Below are positions 26,904 to 37,007 of a stretch of DNA of 64,000 nt, piece after piece (position 1 is the first letter of the stretch; every line of letters begins with the position of its first letter). Source of the stretch: Pseudomonas putida (GTDB taxonomy: Bacteria; Pseudomonadota; Gammaproteobacteria; Pseudomonadales; Pseudomonadaceae); the NCBI RefSeq assembly GCF_030159595.1, contig NZ_BSKJ01000003.1, positions 492,409 to 556,408 of the forward strand, given 5' to 3'. Under the pieces are notes generated by a model. The model was not told where the DNA came from and made no database searches. It saw only the letters and a program-made list of their open reading frames with translations. Position numbers and translations under genes: made by a program.

Positions 26904-29153
26904 TCAGCTGAAGGTATGGCGGCTCAACGGCAGGCTGCGCACGCGCTGGCCGGTCAGTTGCGCGACGGCGTTGGCCACCGCCGGGGCTACGGCCGGTAAC
27001 GGAGGCTCGCCAATGCCGCCCATCTTCGCCCCGCTTTCGACAATGCGCACATGCACCCGGGCCATGCGTGAAGGTGGCAGGATCGGGTACAGGTCGTAGT
27101 TGCGCGCACGCGGTTTGCCATCCACATATACCGCCTCCTCCACCAGCGTCTGCGACAGGCCCAGTGCGACGGCGCCGTTCACCTGATGCTCGATGATCGC
27201 CGGGTTGACGATGCTGCCTGGGTCGATGGCCTGCCAGATGTCGTGCACTTTGACCTGCCCGTTCTCGATCGACACCTCGGCGATGACCGCTGCCTCCGAG
27301 CCGAACGGTGAGGCCATGGCCACGCCGCGTGCCCGTTTGCTGCCATCCTCGGCGGTGAACGGGCCGCGCTTCCAGCCACCCGACAGGTCGGCGACTGCGT
27401 TCAGCAGGTTGGTCAGGCGCGGGTTGTCGCGCAGCAGGTGCAGGCGCAACTCGAACGGGTCCTTGCCGCCTTTGTCGGCCAGTTCGTCGAGGAACGACTC
27501 GTAGAAGAAGTCGTTCAGCGAGTTGCCCACCGAACGCCAGTAGCCGAGCATGGCCGGGCCTTTTACATAGATCTGCGCAATGCGCTTGTTGGCGATGGCG
27601 TAGGCCTTGCCCGACAACCCTTCAAGCGCGGTCGGGTCGATCTTTTCACCTTGCTTGCCGGCCAGGGCCTCGGTTGGGCCTTCGGTGGCACTTACCGCTT
27701 CGAGGGCGACTGGCATGCCGTCGGCATCCAGCCCGGCGCGGAACTTGACCACGGCGACCGGCCGTAGCACATCGCGCAGGAATTCTTCTTCGCGGCTCCA
27801 GATAAGCTTCACCGGCCGGCCAACCGCTTTGGCCAGTGCAATGGCCTGCGGGTAGGGATTGGCCGAGTCATACAGGAAGTGGCGGCCAAAGAAGCCGCCC
27901 AGCAACGGCGAGTGCAGGTGTATTTGCGCAGTTTCCAGGCCTGTACGCTTGGCAATGTCGTCCCGGAACATGTCCGGTGCCTGGTTGGGGAGCCACACAT
28001 CCAGGGTGCCGTCCGGGTTGAAGCGGGCGAGGGCGGACGGCGGCTCAAGCTGGGCATGGTTCAGGTATTGGTTGTGGTAGCTGGCTTCGACCTTGGTCTT
28101 GGCATTGCTCAAGGCGCCAGCGGTATCACCTTCATGCTCCTCATCATGTGCCGGGCCTTCGACCGTGGCCAGGTGTTCGCGCCAGCCGTCGCTGGAGAAG
28201 TCTGCTGGCATCGCTCGCACCTTGGAGTCGGCAGTCGCCTCTTGCCAGTCCACCTGAATCGCCTCCACCGCACGCTTGGCATGCCACCAGCGCTCGGCCA
28301 CCACGGCCACGGCGCCCGGCAACTGATGCACCGAATGCACACCCTTCATGGCCTTGACCTGCTCTTCGTTGCGCAGGCTGCTCACGGTCATGCCCAGGCG
28401 TGGCGCGTGCTGTACCGCAGCGTGGAGCATGCCGTCGATCTTGATGTCGATGCAGTACTGGGCCTTGCCAGTGGACTTGTCGTAAGCATCCAGCCGGCGC
28501 ACGGGTTTGCCGATCCAGCGAAACTGGCTGGGGTCGCGCAGCTTGACGCTGGCCGGGTCGGGCACCGGCAGGTCCATGGCGCGCCTCGCCAGTTCACCAT
28601 AGGGGATGGAACGGTCGGTCGTGGTATGTACTACGTTACCCGGGGTTGTGGAGAGCTCATCGACCGGCACACCCAGCTGCTGGGCGCCGGCCTGCAGCAG
28701 CATGGCCCGGGCGAGGGCGCCCAGGCGGCGCATGGTCGGGTAGCTCATGCGCACCGACATGCTGCCGCCAGTGATGCGCATGCCGTTTTCCATCACCACA
28801 TAGGCTTCACCCGGCGGTGCACTGTCGACTATGAAATGTACGGGGTCGACATCCAGCTCTTCACCTACGATCTGCGCCATCGCGGTGAAAGGGCCTTGCC
28901 CGCCCTCCATGAAGGGGCTGAGCAGGCGCACCGTGCCATCCGGGCGAATCTCCAGAAACGCGGGCACCTGGGTGCCGCGTTCCGAGGTTGCCGCAGATGC
29001 GGCCTGCACCCGGGCCGAGCCCATGGGCAGGCCGAAACCCAACACCAGGGCACCGACGGCCGTGCCGGCAAGAAAGCGCCGACGCGACAAGTTGACTGTC
29101 TCGCCCATTTGCAACTTGAGCAGTTCGGCAGGGGTATCGACTGGCGTGTTCAT
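26904..29153 (-). CDS. Molybdopterin-binding subunit, isoquinoline 1-oxidoreductase (IorB) type
   Basis: This 749-residue protein has a twin-arginine signal (SRRRFLAGTAVGALVLGFG) and so is exported with its cofactor. The C-terminus carries the active-site region GGIGEPPLPAVAPAVANAV, with the catalytic glutamate after GIG, and the middle has 'LEPPSALARF' and 'GGFFGRHF', which line the molybdopterin. It oxidises an aldehyde or an N-heterocycle, and the substrate is not predictable. It starts at the last base of the 2Fe-2S subunit gene. Unlike cytoplasmic xanthine dehydrogenase there is no FAD subunit. Confidence 0.93.
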   Translation of the reverse strand: MNTPVDTPAELLKLQMGETVNLSRRRFLAGTAVGALVLGFGLPMGSARVQAASAATSERGTQVPAFLEIRPDGTVRLLSPFMEGGQGPFTAMAQIVGEELDVDPVHFIVDSAPPGEAYVVMENGMRITGGSMSVRMSYPTMRRLGALARAMLLQAGAQQLGVPVDELSTTPGNVVHTTTDRSIPYGELARRAMDLPVPDPASVKLRDPSQFRWIGKPVRRLDAYDKSTGKAQYCIDIKIDGMLHAAVQHAPRLGMTVSSLRNEEQVKAMKGVHSVHQLPGAVAVVAERWWHAKRAVEAIQVDWQEATADSKVRAMPADFSSDGWREHLATVEGPAHDEEHEGDTAGALSNAKTKVEASYHNQYLNHAQLEPPSALARFNPDGTLDVWLPNQAPDMFRDDIAKRTGLETAQIHLHSPLLGGFFGRHFLYDSANPYPQAIALAKAVGRPVKLIWSREEEFLRDVLRPVAVVKFRAGLDADGMPVALEAVSATEGPTEALAGKQGEKIDPTALEGLSGKAYAIANKRIAQIYVKGPAMLGYWRSVGNSLNDFFYESFLDELADKGGKDPFELRLHLLRDNPRLTNLLNAVADLSGGWKRGPFTAEDGSKRARGVAMASPFGSEAAVIAEVSIENGQVKVHDIWQAIDPGSIVNPAIIEHQVNGAVALGLSQTLVEEAVYVDGKPRARNYDLYPILPPSRMARVHVRIVESGAKMGGIGEPPLPAVAPAVANAVAQLTGQRVRSLPLSRHTFS

Positions 29154-29608
29154 CAGGCTTTCTCCCCTTGGGCCAGCTCATGCACGGCAGCATGGATGGC
29201 GTTGTAGGTGCCGCAGCGGCACAGGTTGACCATGGCCGCGTCGATCTGCGCGTCACTGGGATTGGGGGTGTGCTTGAGCAGCGCCGTGGCCGCCATCACC
29301 TGGCCGGACTGGCAGTAGCCGCACTGGGCCACCTGGTGCTCGACCCAAGCCGTGACCACCCGTTTGCCGACAGCATCGGCCTCGATCGCTTCGATGGTCG
29401 TCACTTCGCGCCCGACCACACCGGCCACCGGGGTGACACAGGCGCGCACCACGTTGCCGTCCACCAGCACCGAACAGGCGCCGCACTGGGCCAGGCCGCA
29501 GCCATACTTGGTGCCGGTCAGTCCCAGGTCATCGCGGATCACCCACAGCAGGGGCGTATCGGCGTCCACCTCGACCTGGTAGGTCTTCTGGTTGATGCGT
29601 AGTTCCAT
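29153..29608 (-). CDS. 2Fe-2S subunit of molybdenum hydroxylase (IorA type)
   Basis: A 151-residue ferredoxin-like subunit with a plant-type cluster (C37, C42, C45, C57) and a second cluster in the helical domain (C96, C99, C130, C132; QCGYCQSGQ and LCRCGTY). It carries electrons from molybdopterin to the cytochrome. It has no export signal and is probably carried across the membrane with the Tat-bearing Mo subunit. It is the first gene of the operon and overlaps the next by one base. Confidence 0.95.
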   Translation of the reverse strand: MELRINQKTYQVEVDADTPLLWVIRDDLGLTGTKYGCGLAQCGACSVLVDGNVVRACVTPVAGVVGREVTTIEAIEADAVGKRVVTAWVEHQVAQCGYCQSGQVMAATALLKHTPNPSDAQIDAAMVNLCRCGTYNAIHAAVHELAQGEKA

Positions 29609-29853
29609 GGTTCACCTGCCAATCATCGGTTGCTGTCGCTGTGTTTTTTCTGCGCGGGGAATACGTTGTTCCCCAGAGAAGAAACGCTAGCACAGGGGGA
29701 TGACCGCCGGTCCGGTGGCGGGGGCAGGTCCAGAGGATCAGGCAAGCAATCCGGTGGAATGCGCAAGCGACGAGGTAAACAGGACTTCCAGGCTGAAAAC
29801 CCGGATAATGCCGGCCAATTTCGTTTTGCACGCTTAAATCACGGTAAACCCGC

Positions 29854-32040
29854 ATGGAAATCAAGGTCAATTTTCTCGACAATCTCCGTCTTGAAGCCAA
29901 GTTCGACGACTTCACGGTGATCGCCGACCAACCGATCCGCTACAAGGGTGATGGTTCGGCCCCAGGCCCGTTCGATTACTTCCTGGCGTCTTCGGCCTTG
30001 TGCGCGGCTTACTTCGTCAAGCTGTACTGCCAGACCCGCGACATCCCGACCGAAAACATTCGCTTGTCGCAAAACAACATCGTCGACCCGGAAAACCGCT
30101 ACAACCAGATCTTCAAGATCCAGGTCGAGCTGCCCGAAGACATTTCCGAGAAGGACCGCCAGGGTATCCTGCGTTCCATCGACCGCTGCACCGTCAAGAA
30201 GGTGGTACAGACCGGCCCCGAGTTCGTGATCGAAGTGGTCGACAACCTCGACGCCGACGCCCAGGGCCTGTTGATGCCGGTGTCGGACAGCACCACCTAC
30301 ATCCCCGGCAAGGACCTGCCGCTGGAACAGACCATCGCCAACATGTCGGGCATCCTCGCCGGCTTGGGGATGAAGATCGAGATCGCTTCGTGGCGCAACA
30401 TCGTGCCCAACGTGTGGTCGCTGCATGTGCGCGATGCGCAATCGCCGATGTGCTTCACCAACGGCAAGGGCTCGACCAAGGAAGCGGCGCTAGCCTCGGC
30501 ACTGGGCGAGTTCATCGAGCGGCTGAACTGCAACTTCTTCTACAACGACCAGTTCTGGGGCGAAGACCTGGCCAACGCGCCGTTCGTGCACTACCCGAAC
30601 GAGCAGTGGTTCAAGCCAGGCCCGCGCGACGCACTGCCGGCCGAGATCCTCGACGAGCACTGCCTGGACATCTACAACCCTGACGGTGAGTTGCGTGGTT
30701 CGCACCTGTACGACACCAACTCGGGCAACACGGCGCGCGGTATCTGCTCGCTGCCGTTCGTGCGCCAATCGGACGAGCAGGTGGTGTATTTTCCGTCCAA
30801 CCTGATCGAAAACCTTTTCCTCAGCAACGGCATGAGCGCCGGCAACACCCTGGCCGAGGCGCAGGTGCAGTGCCTGTCGGAGATCTTCGAGCGTGCGGTC
30901 AAGCGCGAAATTCTCGAGGGCGAATTGTGCTTGCCGGATGTGCCTCAGGAAGTGCTGGCCAAGTACCCGGCCATCGTTGCCGGCATTCAGGGCCTGGAAG
31001 AACAGGGCTTCCCGGTGCTGGTCAAGGATGCTTCGCTGGGTGGCGAATTCCCGGTCATGTGCGTGACCCTGATGAACCCGCGTACCGGCGGCGTGTTCGC
31101 CTCGTTCGGCGCCCACCCCAGTCTGGAAGTGGCGTTGGAGCGCAGCCTCACCGAACTGCTGCAGGGCCGCAGCTTCGAAGGCCTGAACGACCTGCCGCAA
31201 CCGACCTTCGAAAGCCACGCGCTGACCGAGCCGAACAACTTCGTTGAGCACTTCATCGACTCCAGCGGCGTGGTGTCGTGGCGCTTCTTCAGCGCCAAGG
31301 CCGACTTCGAGTTCGTCGAGTGGGACTTCTCCGGCCACGGCGAGGACTCCAATAGTCAAGAGGCCGCAACCCTGTTCGGCATCCTTGAAGACCTGGGCAA
31401 GGAAGTGTACATGGCGGTGTACGACAACCTGGGCGCCACCGCCTGCCGAATCCTGGTACCGGGCTACTCGGAAATCTACCCGGTCGAGGACCTGATCTGG
31501 GACAACACCAACCGCGCCTTGTCGTTCCGCGCCGACATCCTCAACCTGCACAATCTGGAAAGCCGCCCCTTGAAGCTGCTGCTCAAGCGCCTGGACAACT
31601 GTGACGTGGATGACTACACCACCATCACTACCCTGATTGGGGTGGAGTTCGACGAGAACACGGTGTGGGGCCAGTTGACCATTCTTGAACTGAAGCTATT
31701 GATCTACCTGGCGGTGCAGCGCTTCGAGGAAGCCAAGGAGCTGGTGGAAGCGTTCCTGCAGTTCAACGACAACACCGTCGAGCGGGGCCTGTTCTACCAG
31801 GCGCTGAACGTGGTGCTGGAGGTGCAACTGGATGACGAGCTGGAGATGGACGACTACGAAGCCAACTTCCGCCGCATGTTCGGCAGCGCGCGCATGGACG
31901 CGGTGTTGGGATCGGTGGACGGCAGCGTGCGCTTCTATGGCCTGACCCCGACCAGCATGAAGCTCGAAGGCCTCGATCGTCACCTGCGCTTGATCGAAAG
32001 CTACAAGAAACTGCACGCAGCCCGGGCCAAGTTCGCCTGA
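29854..32040 (+). CDS. OsmC-YcaO fusion protein
   Basis: This 728-residue protein has an OsmC domain (about 1-135) with both redox cysteines in place: C50 in SSALCAAYFVKLYC and C112 in IDRCTVKKVV. A full YcaO protein follows: TYIPGKDLPLEQTIA, SLHVRDAQSPMCFTNGKG, LASALGEFIERLNCNFF, LSNGMSAGNTLAEAQVQ. E. coli YcaO has no OsmC domain and is linked to beta-methylthiolation of ribosomal protein S12 with RimO. YcaO domains use ATP to activate amide oxygens. The fusion suggests coupling of peroxide defence to that activity, which is inference. It is a single gene. Confidence 0.92.
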   Translation: MEIKVNFLDNLRLEAKFDDFTVIADQPIRYKGDGSAPGPFDYFLASSALCAAYFVKLYCQTRDIPTENIRLSQNNIVDPENRYNQIFKIQVELPEDISEKDRQGILRSIDRCTVKKVVQTGPEFVIEVVDNLDADAQGLLMPVSDSTTYIPGKDLPLEQTIANMSGILAGLGMKIEIASWRNIVPNVWSLHVRDAQSPMCFTNGKGSTKEAALASALGEFIERLNCNFFYNDQFWGEDLANAPFVHYPNEQWFKPGPRDALPAEILDEHCLDIYNPDGELRGSHLYDTNSGNTARGICSLPFVRQSDEQVVYFPSNLIENLFLSNGMSAGNTLAEAQVQCLSEIFERAVKREILEGELCLPDVPQEVLAKYPAIVAGIQGLEEQGFPVLVKDASLGGEFPVMCVTLMNPRTGGVFASFGAHPSLEVALERSLTELLQGRSFEGLNDLPQPTFESHALTEPNNFVEHFIDSSGVVSWRFFSAKADFEFVEWDFSGHGEDSNSQEAATLFGILEDLGKEVYMAVYDNLGATACRILVPGYSEIYPVEDLIWDNTNRALSFRADILNLHNLESRPLKLLLKRLDNCDVDDYTTITTLIGVEFDENTVWGQLTILELKLLIYLAVQRFEEAKELVEAFLQFNDNTVERGLFYQALNVVLEVQLDDELEMDDYEANFRRMFGSARMDAVLGSVDGSVRFYGLTPTSMKLEGLDRHLRLIESYKKLHAARAKFA

Positions 32041-32068
32041 GGATGCGTTTGCGGGCTATCAGAAAACT

Positions 32069-32178
32069 GACTCAATGATTTACTGAGTCTCTGTGGGAGC
32101 GGGCTTGCCCCGCGAACACCGGCGAAGCCGGTGCCATGCGCCGCGTGGCGCCATTTGCGGGACAAGCCGGCTCCCACG
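32069..32178. repeat. Inverted REP pair (BIME-like) after the YcaO gene
   Basis: TGTGGGAGCGGGCTTGCCCC (from 32093) and its inverted partner TTGCGGGACAAGCCGGCTCCCAC (ending at 32178, so shown in parts) flank CACCGGCGAAGCCGGTG, a further perfect palindrome. Upstream, GACTCA and TGAGTC form a small hairpin at 32069-32089. The pair folds back as one large structure and probably ends the YcaO transcript. Confidence 0.7.
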
Positions 32179-32331
32179 GTGGCTCGCTTCATATAGCAGT
32201 TTGATCCTGGCCCTATCCCCTATTCGCCTTTCCGCTTGGCCTGAGAGGCGCGTAACATTTTTGCTCCCCAAATCCATGGCGCGTTAACCGCCAGAAGGAC
32301 CTCGGCCGCGCACAACAAGAAGGCGCAGACC

Positions 32332-33147
32332 ATGAGCACCCCTTTGGATACCAATGCCCTCAAAGCCCGTCAGCAGGCTGCATGGGCCAGTGGTGACTAC
32401 GCGGTAATCGGCACCACCCTGCAGTTGGTTGGCGAGCGCCTCGCCGAAGCCTGTGACCTGCGGTGGGACGAGCAGGTGCTGGATGTTGCCGCCGGCAACG
32501 GCAATGCCACATTGGCCGCCGCCCGGCGCGGTTGCCGCGTCACTTCCACCGACTATGTACCCGAACTGCTCAAGCGTGGCGAAGAGCGGGCGCGGGCGGA
32601 GCACCTGAATGTGCTGTTCCAGGCTGCCGATGCCGAAGCGTTGCCGTTTGCCGATGGCACCTTCGATGCGGTGCTCTCCACGTTCGGTGTGATGTTTGCC
32701 CCTGATCAGGTCCAGGCCGCGCGTGAACTGGGGCGGGTATGCCGACCAGGTGGCCGTATAGGCTTGGCCAACTGGACCCCGCAAGGTTTCGTCGGGCAGA
32801 TGTTCAAGGCCCTCGGACGGCATGTGCCCCCACCCGCCGGGGCCTTGCCGCCATCGCGGTGGGGTGACGAGGAGCAGTTGCGCGTGATGTTCGATGGGGT
32901 GCTGGGCGAACTGAATGTCAGCCGCCAGCAATTCAATTTCCGCTACCGCTCGGCGGCGCATTTCATCGAGGTGTTTCGTACCTGGTACGGGCCGGTGCAC
33001 AAGGCGTTTGCTTCGTTGGAGGCCGAGGGGGCCAGTGCTTTGGAGCGAGACCTTACCCAGTTGCTGGACGAGAACAACGTAGGTGGTCCTTCATCGTTGG
33101 TGGTGCCCAGCGAATACCTTGAGGTGGTGATCATTCGCGGGCGTTAG
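32332..33147 (+). CDS. Class I SAM-dependent methyltransferase
   Basis: This 271-residue protein has the class I motif I (VLDVAAGNGNATLAAARRG), the acidic end of beta2 (STDYV), and motif II region FDAVLSTFGVMFAPD with 'RVCRPGGRIGLANWTPQGF'. The last phrase is characteristic of UbiE/SmtA-like cytoplasmic methyltransferases. A 290-bp REP-bearing gap precedes it. The substrate is unknown. Confidence 0.88.
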   Translation: MSTPLDTNALKARQQAAWASGDYAVIGTTLQLVGERLAEACDLRWDEQVLDVAAGNGNATLAAARRGCRVTSTDYVPELLKRGEERARAEHLNVLFQAADAEALPFADGTFDAVLSTFGVMFAPDQVQAARELGRVCRPGGRIGLANWTPQGFVGQMFKALGRHVPPPAGALPPSRWGDEEQLRVMFDGVLGELNVSRQQFNFRYRSAAHFIEVFRTWYGPVHKAFASLEAEGASALERDLTQLLDENNVGGPSSLVVPSEYLEVVIIRGR

Positions 33148-34012
33148 CGGGCACACCTTCAAACGCCTCGACAGGTGGTGGTGCCGCGCGGACATTGAAG
33201 AGCTTGCAGACGAAGTACCAACAGATGGCGACCGTCAGGTTGTAGGGAAACAGTACGGCCCAGAAGGGCAGTTGCCAGTTCTTCTTGCCCTGCATTTCTC
33301 CGGGTTCGCCGGTTCGCCAAGGGGCATAGTGGCGCCAGGCTTCAGCCGGGGTCAGGCAGATGGCATGCAGGGGCTTGTGCCACCAGTTGGGTTCGCCGGG
33401 TGGGGGGAGTTTGTCGGGGCCGTGGGCCATGAAGTGGCGCAGGTATTCCCAGACTTCGGCGACGTGCCTGACGCCGGGTTCGGTGGGTTCGTTGCTGTCG
33501 ACCCAGAGGCAGTCTTTTTGGTGGAGGCTGCCGTCTGCTCGGCGCGGGGCGAAGGCGAGGGCGTAGCTGGTGCTGAAGGATGAGCCGCCAAATTCGGTGC
33601 GTTTGAATACACCGCCTCCTGTATTGTTCCAATCAAAGACTATGAGTTTATTTATTCTTTTATAATAGATTTTTTGGGTGGTTCTATTGAAGTAGATGTT
33701 GGAAAGTTTTCTTATAAAGAAAATCCGATAAGCCAGGAATGGTGTAAAAAGAAGTGGCCCAAATAGTTGTATTGCAATAAATGCATGTGCACCTTCCTGT
33801 TCGTAATTGATTGAGTGGCTCGAAAAGCCTGCATAGGATACAATTGCAATAAATAAAATCGTTCCGGTATACATTTTGGCCATGAATACTGAATCCGAAA
33901 CCCATGGATTCCTCAGCTGTGCCAGTGTGTTAGTTAAGCCAGAGATTTGTCCTTGGATTTTTGGTTTGGTATCGGTTTTTGTGTGTGGGCTAAATAGCCA
34001 TGTTGTTGTCAT
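33131..34012 (-). CDS. DUF6708-type membrane protein, candidate immunity protein of the VasX-like effector
   Basis: A protein of 293 residues from the ATG at 34012 (an ATG at 34027 is also in frame). It has two N-terminal membrane segments (around FMAKMYTGTILFIAIVSYAG and AIQLFGPLLFTPFLAYRIFF), a soluble beta-rich part with NKLIVFDWNNTGG, and a C-terminal hydrophobic stretch (FWAVLFPYNLTVAICWYFV). Its 5' half is markedly AT-rich while its 3' end is GC-rich. It starts four bases past the end of the effector gene. The position, membrane character and composition fit an immunity protein against a pore-forming effector, as TsiV2 protects against VasX; this is inference. Confidence 0.72.
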   Translation of the reverse strand: MTTTWLFSPHTKTDTKPKIQGQISGLTNTLAQLRNPWVSDSVFMAKMYTGTILFIAIVSYAGFSSHSINYEQEGAHAFIAIQLFGPLLFTPFLAYRIFFIRKLSNIYFNRTTQKIYYKRINKLIVFDWNNTGGGVFKRTEFGGSSFSTSYALAFAPRRADGSLHQKDCLWVDSNEPTEPGVRHVAEVWEYLRHFMAHGPDKLPPPGEPNWWHKPLHAICLTPAEAWRHYAPWRTGEPGEMQGKKNWQLPFWAVLFPYNLTVAICWYFVCKLFNVRAAPPPVEAFEGVPANARE

Positions 34013-34016
34013 GGCA

Positions 34017-37007
34017 TTACCTTTCAATGTAAAAAATTGAGGATGAGTGAGTGTTGCTGGATAAGCCTTGGTTGGGTTGGTAGTCGATTGATAGTGTGGC
34101 GCTTTTTGCCCTGGTTCTATCGATTTTGTAATGCAGGATAAGCCCTGCGGAGTTAAAGTGGCAAGTCGGCTCTGTTCGCAATGGTATTGAAGTGTTGCCG
34201 AAGTCCTTGGTTTTCAAGGTGCCGTGCCATTGGCTTTGCCCTATAATAAAGTCTTTTAGCAGTACGGTGAATTCTATAGTGGCCATGGCCTCATCTACAT
34301 GGCTATGGATGATGGTTGCCCAATCCGGTGTTGGCCAGTGAGTACCTGAACTCAATCTTGTAGTCAACCCTTCAAGATTCAGGAATGCTGCTTGTTCAGC
34401 CGTTAGTGCAATGGGGGCGTAAACTTGAGCATGCCAAGATTCAAGCTCTTCGTTGACATTGGCAAAGCTTGGGAGAAGCCCTTGGTGATCTAATTTCATC
34501 TCGGTGCGGACTTCTCCATCGTTTTCTTTTTTGCCAAAAATACTTCTGCTTGCCCATAGTTCTATCGGGCTATGGAGGCGTTCATGCGCTTTAGAGTGTA
34601 GGTAAAGCCCCCCGCCAATCACGATGGCACCGACAAGCACTAGGCTCGCTGCGGCCCAACCCGCAAAGGGAATTAAAAACGTTGGGCCAGCGATGGCGAG
34701 GCTAGCCTCAAGCATAAGTGTGGCCCCTGCGGCAGATGTGAATCCAGCAGCAGCAGTGTAAGCACCTGATATGGCGCTGCCGTTTTGTGACTGCCGATAC
34801 CCTTTTAACAGGTCTGAGGTTAATCCCAGTATAATCGCCGGGTAGCCAGAAGCGCGCGCGAATAAATTGCTGCCTAAGTGCTTTATAATTCCATTGCCAA
34901 ACGCCAATCCTGGAACCGTGGAGCTTAACTTCATTGTTACGGCTTTCTGCGTTGCCCGTACGCTGACCAATGTCGCCGCTGCTGCACCGATCACCCCAAA
35001 AATCGACGAAGCAAAACCCAAGGTGTATTCCGGTGCATTGCTTTGCTGCAGGCTGTTGTAGGCCGTCTTGAGCGATAAGATATTGAACCACAGCATCCCC
35101 GCGTTCAGGCCACCGCCAACGCTTGAGGTGAGCAAGCCGAGGAAGTTGGGCTTCACCCGTGTGGTGGTGGTCAGCTCAACCAACACGGTTCGGCTCCCCG
35201 AGATACGCAGCTGCTTCATCTCTTCAACCTGCGCCATGCCACTCTTCAGGTACTTTTCCACCTCCTGGCTGAACGGATTGTCCTTGATGGCCTGCTCGGT
35301 GATCCGGTAGCGCGCCGCCAACAACCCCAGCGCTTTCTCGGCATTCGCTTCCCGCGCCGCCAACAACACCTGCTGGCGCAGGCCATGGCTGGCGTCCCAG
35401 CGGGTCTGTCCGCGCAGGCGTTTGAGCACCACGGTGTTGAGCGACTGGGCGGTGAGGTCGGTGATGTCGGCCATGGCCGGGAAGCGACCGGCCAGCCCTT
35501 CGATCACGTTGTCGCTGGCGCCGAACAAGCTGCCGATCGAGTCGGCCTTGTCCTTGAACGGGTTGAACGGCGCCAGGGCGGTGTACAGTGGGCTGTCGTC
35601 TCGGTCCAGCCACTGCTCCAGGCGTTTGAAGCGCCGATCCTGATCTTCAGCGCCCGGTGTCGGTTGGCCCATCGGGTGAATCAACAGCGCCAGGGAAATT
35701 TCCAGGCCACGGGCCGACACAAGCTCGTCGCGGTCATAGCAAGCCAGGGCGGCGGCCAGGCTGTAGGGGTTGTCGATATGCTGGGGTTCGGCTGTCGCCA
35801 GCCAGGCGTCATGGTCGTTGCTGGCGTGCAAGGCCTGGTTGCGCAGGGCGGCCATGCGGCGTCCCAGCTCGTCGCGCTCGGTGAGGAAGCGCCGGTATTT
35901 GTCTAGATCGAGGCGCTGCGCCAGGCGCGCGCCGTGGGGGGAGTAGTCCTTGTGGGTGAGGGCCTGGAAATGCGATTCGGCCGGCGACAGGGCGGGGCCC
36001 CTGCGTTCTGTGCCAAGCCGGAACTCGGCCAGTTCGGGCGAGGCAGCGTCGGCTGGGTACATACTCTCCAGCGTCTTGTTCAGCAGCATGGCCACCAGGT
36101 TGCGATAGTGGAAATCGCGGCTTTGCACGCTCAACTGTTCGGCATCCAGCTGGAAGCACGCCGGCACGCGTTCCTGCTCGGGCGGTTGATCGGGTTTGGT
36201 ATGTTCCAGCTGCTCGGCGGGCATCAGGTCGCGCAACTGGTGCTGGTAGGCCGACACCGACAGGCTCAGGTCCAGGGCCATCCCTTCAGCGTCGGCGAGC
36301 GCGACCACCACCGGCACTTTGGGTTGGGTCCAGGGATAGTGCCGCGCCACGGCGACAAGGTTGCCGATGGGCAAGGTGTCGGTGATCGGGTCGCTGCTCC
36401 AGCTCAGCGGCATGCGCCGCTCGGTGGGCTTGAAGTCTTCGACCCAGGTTTGCAGGGCGCTGACCGGCAAGACATGGGGCTGGGTCGAGGGCGCCCGGTT
36501 GCCGGCTATCAGTTCGGCCATGTCCAGCTGGCGCATGTGCCGTTTGCGCAGGGCGGGCGAGCCGGTGATGCGGGCGGTCATGGCGTTGGTCCACAGGTGC
36601 GGGCTGTAGCCGATCCACACTTCCTGGGCGGTATCGGGGCAGGTGTCGGCCCATACCCAGCCCATGGGGCGGCTGGACAGGTAACGGTCACGCCGGTGGT
36701 AGCCATCCAGCCCCTTGTAGAGCAGTTCCTTGTAGAGGCCCGCGCCGACGTACTCATGGATGACCAGCTTCTGGCCCAGAGCACCTTTCATGAACACATA
36801 GACATAACCCGGGCGCAGCGCGCGGAGGGTATAGGAGGAGTGCTGCAGCGGGGCGAAGCCTTGCTCCAGGTTGAATCCTGATTCGGCGTAACGGCAGGCG
36901 AGGGCGCCAGCGGTGCGCGGCACGATGGCATAGCGAATGGGCAGAATGGGGACGCGTGCGCTGCAGGCCGGGCCGGAGGTGGCGCTGCTGACGGAGGCAT
37001 CAGTCAT
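34017..37007 (-). CDS. VasX-like type VI secretion effector (BTH_I2691 family)
   Basis: This 996-residue protein begins with the VasX N-terminal region ([52 protein letters not shown]), found in effectors carried by VgrG. The central part is helical. The last 400 residues hold several hydrophobic segments, such as 'ALIIL', '[21 protein letters not shown]' and '[17 protein letters not shown]', expected of a membrane-pore former. The N-terminal 60% has typical host GC, while the coding DNA for the C-terminal toxin part (roughly 34017-35050) is clearly AT-richer. That suggests toxin-domain exchange. No VgrG, adaptor or structural secretion gene is in the window. Confidence 0.82.
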   Translation of the reverse strand: MTDASVSSATSGPACSARVPILPIRYAIVPRTAGALACRYAESGFNLEQGFAPLQHSSYTLRALRPGYVYVFMKGALGQKLVIHEYVGAGLYKELLYKGLDGYHRRDRYLSSRPMGWVWADTCPDTAQEVWIGYSPHLWTNAMTARITGSPALRKRHMRQLDMAELIAGNRAPSTQPHVLPVSALQTWVEDFKPTERRMPLSWSSDPITDTLPIGNLVAVARHYPWTQPKVPVVVALADAEGMALDLSLSVSAYQHQLRDLMPAEQLEHTKPDQPPEQERVPACFQLDAEQLSVQSRDFHYRNLVAMLLNKTLESMYPADAASPELAEFRLGTERRGPALSPAESHFQALTHKDYSPHGARLAQRLDLDKYRRFLTERDELGRRMAALRNQALHASNDHDAWLATAEPQHIDNPYSLAAALACYDRDELVSARGLEISLALLIHPMGQPTPGAEDQDRRFKRLEQWLDRDDSPLYTALAPFNPFKDKADSIGSLFGASDNVIEGLAGRFPAMADITDLTAQSLNTVVLKRLRGQTRWDASHGLRQQVLLAAREANAEKALGLLAARYRITEQAIKDNPFSQEVEKYLKSGMAQVEEMKQLRISGSRTVLVELTTTTRVKPNFLGLLTSSVGGGLNAGMLWFNILSLKTAYNSLQQSNAPEYTLGFASSIFGVIGAAAATLVSVRATQKAVTMKLSSTVPGLAFGNGIIKHLGSNLFARASGYPAIILGLTSDLLKGYRQSQNGSAISGAYTAAAGFTSAAGATLMLEASLAIAGPTFLIPFAGWAAASLVLVGAIVIGGGLYLHSKAHERLHSPIELWASRSIFGKKENDGEVRTEMKLDHQGLLPSFANVNEELESWHAQVYAPIALTAEQAAFLNLEGLTTRLSSGTHWPTPDWATIIHSHVDEAMATIEFTVLLKDFIIGQSQWHGTLKTKDFGNTSIPLRTEPTCHFNSAGLILHYKIDRTRAKSATLSIDYQPNQGLSSNTHSSSIFYIER

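Noticed and set aside
32069..32178. A novel structured RNA after the YcaO gene
   Set aside because: The paired arms match the P. putida REP consensus, which explains the structure.
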